Shown: positions 1 through 5,198 of the stretch, piece after piece | Numbering within the stretch: position 1 is the first letter of the stretch | Layout of the letters: every line of letters begins with the position of its first letter | The notes under the pieces: generated by a model | What the model saw: the letters and a program-made list of their open reading frames with translations, nothing else | Database searches by the model: none | Told to the model about the DNA's origin: nothing | Translations under genes and position numbers: made by a program | NCBI GenBank assembly: GCA_017629615.1 | Contig: JAGBWT010000028.1 | Location: forward strand, 1 to 5,198 | DNA: 5,198 bases | Origin: Alistipes sp. | Lineage (GTDB): Bacteria > Bacteroidota > Bacteroidia > Bacteroidales > Rikenellaceae | Reading direction: 5' to 3'

Positions 1-1080
1 ATCCTCGATAAGTCGCTTGCGCGTGAGTCTCTGTCGCGCGACGAGGCCCTTGTGTTGTCGCGCTCGGCTTCGACCTCGGAACTTGCATTTGCTGCCGACC
101 GTCTGCGTGCAGCGGTGGTGCGCGATGCCGATGTTGTGACGTGGCAGATTGACCGTAATATCAATACCACGAATGTCTGTACGTCGGGTTGCCTCTTTTG
201 CAACTTCCACTGTAAGCCCCACCAGCACGACCGCCACTTTATAACTTCGCGCGAGGAGTATTGCGCCAAAATCGACTATATGCTCTCGCTCGGTGGCGAC
301 CAGGTGCTTCTGCAAGGAGGTATGCACCCGTCGCTCGGCATCGACTACTACGAGGAGTTGTTTCGTTTTCTCAACCAGCGCTATCCACAGGTGCGCCTCA
401 ATGCTCTCGGTGCGCCCGAGGTTGCCCATATCGCCAAGTTGAGTGGTCTGACAACAGCCCGTACATTGGAGCGATTGGTTGAGGCGGGTCTCGACTCGTT
501 GCCGGGTGCCGGTGCCGAGATTTTGGTGGAGCGTGTCCGCAAGGCAATCTCGCCAGCCAAACCGAGTGCCGAGGAGTGGTTGCGAGTGATGCACGAGGCA
601 CATTGTATGAATATCCCGACGACGGCGACGATGATGTATGGCCACGTCGAAACACCCGATGAGCGTGTTGAGCATCTGCTTCGTCTGCGCGATTTGCAGG
701 CCCAAGTCCCAAGCGGCAACTATGGTTTTACGGCATTTATTCCGTGGATATTCTGCTCCGCAGGTACGCGTCTCGAAGCGCAGGGTGTCGTGTCGCACTT
801 CTCGCCAACCGAATATCTGCGAGTTGTTGCATTGAGCCGCCTTATATTCAATAACGTAACCAATATCCAAGCCTCGTGGCTCACAGTCGGCAAATCTACC
901 GCCCAAATAGCACTCCATAGCGGAGCCAACGATATGGGCTCGATAATGATTGAGGAGAATGTCGTATCTTCGGCCGGTGCTACCAATCGCTTCGATGCCG
1001 AGGGTATTTGTCGGGCAATTCGCGAAGCAGGCTTTGAGCCGAGGTTGAGGAATCAGCTCTACCAATACAGGGAAAATTGA
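1..1080 (+). CDS. mqnC: Cyclic dehypoxanthine futalosine synthase MqnC, 5'-partial
   Basis: Radical SAM enzyme of the futalosine menaquinone pathway; the family converts dehypoxanthine futalosine to its cyclic form in the cytoplasm. The frame is open from base 1 to a TGA at 1078-1080 (359 visible residues). The CX3CX2C cluster motif (CTSGCLFC) has cysteines encoded at 178-180, 190-192 and 199-201, preceded by DRNINTTNVC, which is typical of MqnC. Further family signatures are LLQGGMHP, a GAGAEIL segment, TTATMMYGHVETPDERVEHLLRLR (in part), GFTAFIPW, NIQASW, and GANDMGSIMIEENVVSSAGA near the end. A GTG at 52 could be taken as the start, but the codons before it read ILDKSLARESLSRDEAL, which matches the usual MqnC N-terminal helix, so the true start lies left of the window and probably only a few residues are missing. 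MqnE and other futalosine radical SAM enzymes are the main alternatives, but the motifs fit MqnC better. Its operon partners, if any, are outside the window. Confidence 0.93.
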   Translation: MLDKSLARESLSRDEALVLSRSASTSELAFAADRLRAAVVRDADVVTWQIDRNINTTNVCTSGCLFCNFHCKPHQHDRHFITSREEYCAKIDYMLSLGGDQVLLQGGMHPSLGIDYYEELFRFLNQRYPQVRLNALGAPEVAHIAKLSGLTTARTLERLVEAGLDSLPGAGAEILVERVRKAISPAKPSAEEWLRVMHEAHCMNIPTTATMMYGHVETPDERVEHLLRLRDLQAQVPSGNYGFTAFIPWIFCSAGTRLEAQGVVSHFSPTEYLRVVALSRLIFNNVTNIQASWLTVGKSTAQIALHSGANDMGSIMIEENVVSSAGATNRFDAEGICRAIREAGFEPRLRNQLYQYREN

Positions 1081-1116
1081 TTTGTAGGCAGCATTTGCTG
1101 CGTTACGCTCAATCCC

Positions 1117-1156
1117 CAAACAAAAACAGCCCGAGGCGATTATCCCCGAGCTGTTT
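1117..1156 (-). terminator. Intrinsic terminator of the minus-strand nuclease/PHP operon
   Basis: Arms at 1124-1136 and 1144-1156 pair around a 7-base loop (1137-1143). Read on the minus strand the stem has 13 positions: 11 Watson-Crick pairs and two G-U wobbles (1131/1149 and 1134/1146). It is followed by five U, one G and three U (1126 down to 1118). The hairpin begins 24 bases after the stop codon of the PHP gene. On the plus strand the two wobbles become C-A and A-C mismatches and no U tract follows, so the terminator is directional and mainly serves the minus-strand genes. Some bidirectional effect on mqnC transcripts is possible. Confidence 0.82.
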
Positions 1157-1180
1157 GCGTTGTCAGATATTGTTGCTACC

Positions 1181-2359
1181 TTACTGCAAAGGGAACTCTG
1201 CAACAGGGTGCTTGCTTGCGCCATACATCATACTTCTGATGTCGAACTTCGCAACCGTAGCCTTTGCGCCAACGGTTTGGCGAATGGTGTGGAAAGGCTT
1301 AATGGTGTGGATAGTGCCTTTGCCACGCGAGATTTGGAACGGAAGCGATGTGTTGTTGCGCAATTCGAGCGTATAGCCCTTCTTCTTGTCGAAATCTACG
1401 ACGCGGCACGAAATCGAGGCGTGGAAGAATTCGAGCAGCAACTCCTCGTCACCGAAGATGTAGCCTGCCGAATAGGCCAACGTGCGACGCTCCTTCAAAG
1501 CCTCGCGAATCGACTCCAATGTACACTCCTCGGCCAAGACGAAGGTCATATTGCGCAGGTGGCCCACGCGGTCAAAAATCCAAGCGGTAGGCGAGTGAAT
1601 ATCGGTTGTCGAAGCGACAAAGATGTTGTCCTCCTTGGCACGCGAAACAACCTTTGGATATATCTGACGGCCATTTACAACCTCGATACCGTCAATCAGA
1701 CCCTCTTGGTAGATTTGTTGCTCAAACTCGGTCTTGTCGCAGCTTGTGCGCCTCCAACCCGGGTGGTTGTGCATAATGAGCGCACCCTGCTTCTTCGCGT
1801 TACGCATTGCTTGTGCAGGGTCTGGGTCGTAGATTGCGTTGTTGTCGGTCGTAAAGAGTGCGTTGTAGTGGCCAATCTTCACAGGCTCACGCGTAATTTC
1901 GATTGAAGGAATAACGAGTACGCCCCACTTCTTGGCAGCCTTTTGCGCCTCCTGAACCGAGTAGTTGAGGTTTACGAGAATGCCTCGCTCGGTTGCAGGC
2001 TTGGTGATGATGCGGTCGTTCTCCGACTTCAATGGCTCGCCACCCGTATAGCCGCGCAAGAATTGGAGTGCAAGTTGTTCGATGCGACGATACTCCATAT
2101 GGTCGGTGATGGCGATGATGTCGAGGCCGTCCCAATATGCCTCCTCGATGCGGTAGGCAGGGGTCATAGCACCGTCCGAGTAGATAGTATGGACGTGGAG
2201 GTCGGCCTTGTAGATGTTGTAGCCATTGACCTTCTTTGGAAGTACAATCTCTTGACGCAATGTTGCCGAACTGAGGTCGGTCGTCATAATGTCGGGATTG
2301 TATTGCGCCGATGCACAGAGTGGTACGAGGGCGCAAAGTGCTAACAGAATTCGTTTCAT
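1181..2359 (-). CDS. Exported PHP-domain metal-dependent phosphoesterase (possibly Sb-PDE-like phosphodiesterase)
   Basis: A 392-residue protein with a Sec signal peptide (MKRILLALCALVPLCASA, likely cleaved before Q19), so it acts in the periplasm or outside the cell. The PHP fold's metal-binding motifs appear in order: DLHVHT (H55, H57) with D62, TDH (D86, H87), E154 in PSIEIT, H164, HNHP (H197, H199), and DIH (D253, H255). All expected ligand positions look intact, so a multinuclear metal site and phosphoester hydrolysis are likely. Residues from about 300 to 392 form a separate, probably beta-rich C-terminal part with no motif I recognise. Size and layout resemble secreted PHP proteins of Bacteroidota that are named after the Sb-PDE phosphodiesterase; that match is from memory and the substrate is unknown. 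It is the last gene before the terminator and starts 30 bases after the upstream nuclease gene. The ATG at 2359 is chosen because it starts the signal peptide; no Shine-Dalgarno is visible. Confidence 0.9.
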   Translation of the reverse strand: MKRILLALCALVPLCASAQYNPDIMTTDLSSATLRQEIVLPKKVNGYNIYKADLHVHTIYSDGAMTPAYRIEEAYWDGLDIIAITDHMEYRRIEQLALQFLRGYTGGEPLKSENDRIITKPATERGILVNLNYSVQEAQKAAKKWGVLVIPSIEITREPVKIGHYNALFTTDNNAIYDPDPAQAMRNAKKQGALIMHNHPGWRRTSCDKTEFEQQIYQEGLIDGIEVVNGRQIYPKVVSRAKEDNIFVASTTDIHSPTAWIFDRVGHLRNMTFVLAEECTLESIREALKERRTLAYSAGYIFGDEELLLEFFHASISCRVVDFDKKKGYTLELRNNTSLPFQISRGKGTIHTIKPFHTIRQTVGAKATVAKFDIRSMMYGASKHPVAEFPLQ

Positions 2360-2389
2360 AGTTTATTAGGTTTTAATTATCTTTTTTGT

Positions 2390-3196
2390 CTATTTGTCGA
2401 AGAGTGTATTGAGCGCTTTGGCAAGGCGATACCCTGCCTTCTGCATCAAATCCTCGCCAAACGGAAGTTGACTATCCACCCACTTCTGGTCGAGTATGTC
2501 GCCCTCCTTAACGGTCTTGATGGTCGGGCGCACGTCGCGCGCTGCGGCCTCGAACCACTCCTGCGCCCAGCCTTTGGTAATCTTGCGTTGCTGCTTTGGA
2601 GAGAGGGTGTTGAGCATATCGGCATAGGCCTTGTACTGCGCAGGCTTCAACTTGCGACCACGGCCTGCTACGCCCGAGTCCCAAACCTTGTGGTATTGGG
2701 TGCGTTTGCCGAAGAACGTCACATCGAACTTGCCACTGTTGTTGCAATCAGTGTAGCGCACGTGGACAGGGCAGTGGTAGTCGGGAATGATATGCACGAT
2801 ACACTTGATGGCATTGAGCACGGTCGAGTCGGAGAGCTTCTCACGCTCCTTCAACAACTCCGTAAAGTAGTTCATTGCCGTAACGCCATCGCGACCCTTG
2901 CGATGCTCATCGCGAACCGATTGAGGCGACTTGCAGTTTGGGTTGGCTATCGAGGCGTGCCAGCCACGAAACTCTGTTTTGTATGGCTCTTGCTTGGCCA
3001 CTTCGTCCAAGAATAGCGAGTAGTCGGCCAATGGCGTACCCTTCGTATAACGCTCGATGTTGGCTTTGGCCTTTGGTGTGAGGTTGCGCTCGGCAATCTC
3101 GGCTATGGTGCGGTGGCAGAGGCGACCCCAGCCATAGGCATTGCCACAGATAAGGAGTGCGAGTGCAACGACGATAAATGTGCGTAACTGTTTCAT
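2390..3196 (-). CDS. Secreted S1/P1-type zinc nuclease, paralogue 1
   Basis: A 268-residue S1/P1 nuclease family protein. Members are three-zinc enzymes that cut single-stranded DNA or RNA and often act as 3'-nucleotidases. The signal peptide ends AYG before W23, so mature Trp is the N-terminus, as the zinc site requires. By spacing against P1 nuclease, all nine ligands are present: W23, H28, D64, H80 (GWHA), H135 and D139 and H145 in VHIIPDYHCPVH, and H169 and D173 in YHKVWD. The C-terminus has the family-like AGYRLAKALNTLFDK ending. Length is normal for bacterial members. It lies 21 bases after paralogue 2 and 30 bases before the PHP gene, in the same direction, which suggests co-transcription. 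It should be catalytically competent (inference). The related zinc phospholipase C fold is the main alternative assignment, but the HxxxWD spacing favours a nuclease. The ATG at 3196 heads the signal peptide. Confidence 0.92.
   Translation of the reverse strand: MKQLRTFIVVALALLICGNAYGWGRLCHRTIAEIAERNLTPKAKANIERYTKGTPLADYSLFLDEVAKQEPYKTEFRGWHASIANPNCKSPQSVRDEHRKGRDGVTAMNYFTELLKEREKLSDSTVLNAIKCIVHIIPDYHCPVHVRYTDCNNSGKFDVTFFGKRTQYHKVWDSGVAGRGRKLKPAQYKAYADMLNTLSPKQQRKITKGWAQEWFEAAARDVRPTIKTVKEGDILDQKWVDSQLPFGEDLMQKAGYRLAKALNTLFDK
3054..3085. repeat. Near-identical 32-base segment shared with 3879-3910 (copy 1)
   Basis: This segment matches 3879-3910 at 31 of 32 bases; the single difference is T3077 against C3902. 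It encodes the same LTPKAKANIE stretch in paralogues 1 and 2, and the 825-base offset is what the gene spacing predicts. Sequence on either side differs more. It is a remnant of gene duplication, strong constraint with shared codon choice, or local gene conversion, and not a mobile or regulatory repeat. Confidence 0.6.
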
Positions 3197-3217
3197 TGTA
3201 TATGGTATAAAATGTGA

Positions 3218-4024
3218 CTATTTGCCGAAGCTGTCGTTAATAACTTTGGCCATACGCAGACCTGCGCGGATAATGTATTCGTCGGCCAACTCGCTAAATT
3301 CTTGTAATTGAGGGAGCGTTATTTTCGAGAGTTCCTCCTTTGGCGTACCCTTTGGTTTGCGCGGTACAGCGTCGTAGATTGGGCGAGCTGCGGCGCAAAC
3401 GTCGATAAGCCAATCCTCGATATTGCCGGCCGTTACGCGGTCGATATACTCTTGCGTCAGGCCCTGATTGAGCGAGTGCGCAAAGTCCATATAGCCATAC
3501 GACGAGTGGAAGTGGCGTACAACGTAGGTATCCCAAACAGTGTGGTACGACATTACGCTGCCGTTGATATAGACCACGTCGTAGTGGGTGTTGGTTTTCT
3601 TCTTCTTTGGACTTTCGCGCAAGAAGTAGGTGTGACCCGGGCAGTGGAAGTCGCCCATAACGTGTACGAGGTGGTAGATTCGCTTTTTGAGTGTCGAATC
3701 TGGCAGGTCGCGGTAGTGCGAGAGCGCCTCGATGGTTGCGCTAATCTCCTTGATACCGTCACCGATAGGTCGGCCCGTATCGGGGTCGTTGTACGACGAG
3801 TGGCGGTAAGGGAGTTCGGGGCGGTGGTTGTCCATATACGAAGCGTAGTATACGATTGAGCGGCCACCGATTGCAGCTTCGATGTTGGCTTTGGCCTTTG
3901 GCGTGAGGTTTAGCTCGGCGATGTAGGCGATTGTCGAGTGTACGTCGCGACCCCAACCAAGTGCGTTGTAGGTGGTTGTAGCGGCGAGCATTGCCACGAG
4001 GGCGGTTACTATTATGCGTTTCAT
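3218..4024 (-). CDS. Secreted S1/P1-type zinc nuclease, paralogue 2
   Basis: A 268-residue S1/P1 nuclease family protein. The signal peptide (start MKRIIVTALVAM) ends ALG before W24, again leaving Trp as the mature N-terminus. Predicted zinc ligands are complete: W24, H29, D65, H75, H121, D125 and H131 in HLVHVMGDFHCPGH, then H161 and D165 in YHTVWD. The H75 assignment is the least certain because its context (YRHSSYND) differs from the usual one. A lysine-rich loop (residues 139-143) lies between the central motif and HxxxWD, and the C-terminus ends AGLRMAKVINDSFGK. It shares the LTPKAKANIE segment with paralogue 1 and a GGxSIxYxAxxxD pattern with paralogue 3, but is clearly diverged from both. 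The gene starts 23 bases after paralogue 3 and ends 21 bases before paralogue 1. Likely active on single-stranded nucleic acid or 3'-nucleotides; the real substrate is unknown. Start is set by the signal peptide. Confidence 0.91.
   Translation of the reverse strand: MKRIIVTALVAMLAATTTYNALGWGRDVHSTIAYIAELNLTPKAKANIEAAIGGRSIVYYASYMDNHRPELPYRHSSYNDPDTGRPIGDGIKEISATIEALSHYRDLPDSTLKKRIYHLVHVMGDFHCPGHTYFLRESPKKKKTNTHYDVVYINGSVMSYHTVWDTYVVRHFHSSYGYMDFAHSLNQGLTQEYIDRVTAGNIEDWLIDVCAAARPIYDAVPRKPKGTPKEELSKITLPQLQEFSELADEYIIRAGLRMAKVINDSFGK
3879..3910. repeat. Near-identical 32-base segment shared with 3054-3085 (copy 2)
   Basis: Second copy of the segment described at 3054-3085, inside the N-terminal part of paralogue 2 and in the same frame. 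Paralogue 3 does not carry it at the equivalent place, where the residues read LTDVARTELA, so it links paralogues 1 and 2 only. Confidence 0.6.
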
Positions 4025-4047
4025 AGTTCTGTCTCTAAAAATAGGCG

Positions 4048-4890
4048 TTATTTAATCTTGACCTTTGGCTGCGATGCGTCGAACAGACCATTGAGCAGTG
4101 CTGCGAGGCGATAGCCTGCAACGCCGATGTGGTCGGTTGCGAGCGGATAGATGTTGTTGTGCCACAAACGGTACTCATCTTTGCCGAAGCGGTGCTCGTT
4201 GTACATCAGGTCGTACATCGGACGATAGAGCGCAGCGTTGCTCTCAACCCATTTTGTGAGTGAGCCTGCTGTTACGCGAGCCTTCTCGTCGGCCGAGAGG
4301 CGCGAGAGTTGGTGTACAAACTCATTGCTCTTCCAAGTGAAAGTCGATGTTATGGCTTCGCTCTCCCAATACTTCATATAGTTGCGAGGCTTCTTCTCCT
4401 TGTTGTAGTAGTATTTGTAGGAGCGATGCTCGATTCGGTCCTCAAATACATAGTGCGAAGCGCAGTGCAGGTCGCCAACGATATAGACGATGTAGCGAAT
4501 GTTGTCGGCTATCTCCTTTGCGCTCAACTTCTCGCGCGATTCGAGAGCCGTTACAGCCTTGCAGAGTGCATCGAATGCCTTGGCCGAGGCGATGGCTTCG
4601 ACTTGCGACTTTGCAGCCTTCTTGGCAGCGATGATTTTGCCTTTGGCCGTCAGCGGTACGTTGTGATAGTTGCGGACGTGGGCATACTCTTTGCCCTTTG
4701 CAACGTCGTCGAGCCACTGTGCATCGTAGATTATCGAGTAGCCGCCGAGAGCTTTTGCCAACTCGGTGCGGGCAACGTCGGTCAGATTGTCGTGGGCTAC
4801 CGAAGCGACAGCCGTATGAAGTGCGCCGTCCCAAGCCTGTGCGCTGTGGCAGAGGGCGAGGGCTGCGATAAGTGACAATAACTTTTTCAT
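4048..4890 (-). CDS. Secreted S1/P1-nuclease-like protein with altered zinc site, paralogue 3
   Basis: A 280-residue protein of the S1/P1 family with signal peptide MKKLLSLIAALALCHSAQA, cleaved before W20. W20, H25, D61, H76, D140 and H146 keep their expected places. Three of nine ligand positions are changed: the His four residues before D140 is Y136 (IVYIVGDLHCASH), and the HxxxWD motif reads MKYWE, so His becomes M172 and Asp becomes E176. In P1 terms these are positions H116, H149 and D153, so at least two zinc sites should be weakened. The loop before that motif is rich in Tyr and Lys (residues 158-170). The C-terminus keeps AGYRLAALLNGLFD but adds a tail (ASQPKVKIK) absent from the other copies. 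The frame is intact and the signal peptide is kept, which argues for a retained function, such as binding nucleic acid or altered catalysis, over decay. It sits 16 bases after the partial fourth copy. Confidence 0.88.
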   Translation of the reverse strand: MKKLLSLIAALALCHSAQAWDGALHTAVASVAHDNLTDVARTELAKALGGYSIIYDAQWLDDVAKGKEYAHVRNYHNVPLTAKGKIIAAKKAAKSQVEAIASAKAFDALCKAVTALESREKLSAKEIADNIRYIVYIVGDLHCASHYVFEDRIEHRSYKYYYNKEKKPRNYMKYWESEAITSTFTWKSNEFVHQLSRLSADEKARVTAGSLTKWVESNAALYRPMYDLMYNEHRFGKDEYRLWHNNIYPLATDHIGVAGYRLAALLNGLFDASQPKVKIK

Positions 4891-4906
4891 AGTCGTAGGG
4901 GTTGGT

Positions 4907-5198
4907 TTATTTGTCGAAAATTGTGTTTAGAATCTTCGCCAAGCGATAACCTGCAAGCGCAAATTGATAGTCGGCAAGTCGTATCGCCTCGTTGAAGTAG
5001 TTGATGTTGGTCAGTTTGCGGTTTTCGGGCATCATCTCGACAACCTTGTCCGAGAGTGCGGTGGTCTCGACGTGCCATTGGTCGGGGTCGCCCTTCTGCA
5101 TCTGGGCAATCTGCTCCGGTGAGTCGATGTCGAGCAACTCGGCAAGCGACATAGGGGAGTGGCCCTTGTGCTTGATTGCTACGACGTGGCCGTCCCAC
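4907..5198 (-). CDS. S1/P1-type nuclease, paralogue 4, C-terminal fragment cut by window edge
   Basis: The frame is open from the right edge to a TAA at 4907-4909, giving about 96 residues. The first complete codons read WDGHVVAIKHKGHSP, where WD matches the end of the HxxxWD zinc motif, so the last Asp ligand is kept; the other ligands are outside the window. The middle includes QWHVETTALSD, matching the family's conserved Trp/Glu-Ser region, and the end is AGYRLAKILNTIFDK, closest to paralogue 1. An internal ATG at 5152 could be mistaken for a start, but the reading frame and the family motif continue upstream of it, so the real start is beyond the window. It is the most upstream visible gene of the minus-strand cluster, so the operon promoter and possibly more genes lie to the right. 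Confidence 0.85.
   Translation of the reverse strand, partial: WDGHVVAIKHKGHSPMSLAELLDIDSPEQIAQMQKGDPDQWHVETTALSDKVVEMMPENRKLTNINYFNEAIRLADYQFALAGYRLAKILNTIFDK

Noticed and set aside
1088..1101. Short inverted repeat GCAGCATTTGCTGC just after the mqnC stop
   Set aside because: The stem is at most six pairs with a very small loop and no U tract follows, so it is too weak to call a terminator.
1160..1906. A 248-codon plus-strand open frame opposite the PHP gene
   Set aside because: It lies almost entirely antisense to a gene with clear PHP motifs, has no recognisable domain and begins inside the intergenic region without a ribosome site. Long open antisense frames are expected from the codon bias here.
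3133..3196. Lipoprotein signal in paralogue 1 (cysteine at residue 17) or in paralogue 3 (cysteine at residue 14)
   Set aside because: The residues before the cysteine (LLI and LAL) do not fit a lipobox, and a better signal peptidase I site directly before the required Trp follows.
3308..3859. Plus-strand open frame of 183 codons opposite paralogue 2
   Set aside because: Antisense shadow of a gene with conserved family motifs; the same kind of frame appears opposite paralogues 1 (2468-3016) and 3 (4309-4875), which shows that it is a codon-usage effect.
4025..4047. TATTTTTA on the minus strand, similar to the Bacteroidota -7 element TAnnTTTG
   Set aside because: It lacks the final G, no TTG element is visible at the expected distance upstream, and it lies in a 23-base gap between two genes that look co-transcribed.
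4907..5152. An 81-residue small protein starting at the ATG at 5152
   Set aside because: The same frame continues upstream to the window edge and there encodes the WD end of the S1/P1 HxxxWD motif, so the ATG is internal to a larger gene.

Overview
The window looks like a chromosomal stretch from a Bacteroidota (probably Bacteroidales) bacterium of moderate GC. The evidence is indirect. The starts of the four complete minus-strand genes lack Shine-Dalgarno sequences and have short leaders, A/T-rich at three of the four starts. The protein families fit that phylum, and the gene set is dominated by exported hydrolases. I cannot assign a genus from the sequence alone.

Left part (1-1080, + strand): one gene open at the left edge, encoding the radical SAM enzyme MqnC (cyclic dehypoxanthine futalosine synthase) of the futalosine route to menaquinone. 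Only a few N-terminal residues should be missing. The 100-base gap that follows (1081-1180) lies between convergent genes and holds an intrinsic terminator that is well formed only on the minus strand.

Right part (1181-5198, all - strand): a tightly packed cluster that reads like one operon transcribed from right to left. Its order is a C-terminal fragment of an S1/P1-type nuclease (open at the right edge), three complete S1/P1-type nuclease paralogues, a secreted PHP-domain phosphoesterase, then the terminator. Gaps between genes are only 16-30 bases and contain no convincing promoter or terminator. Every complete protein carries a Sec signal peptide. In each complete nuclease the predicted cleavage site leaves tryptophan as the mature N-terminus, which this family needs because the terminal Trp binds zinc.

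Working model (inference): the cluster encodes periplasmic or secreted enzymes that break down nucleic acids or other phosphodiesters. S1/P1 enzymes would release 5'-nucleotides or act as 3'-nucleotidases, and the PHP enzyme would cleave phosphodiesters or phosphomonoesters. The most unusual points are the tandem array of at least four diverged S1/P1 paralogues and the fact that one of them (4048-4890) has changed three of the nine expected zinc-site residues, so it may be a pseudoenzyme or have altered chemistry.
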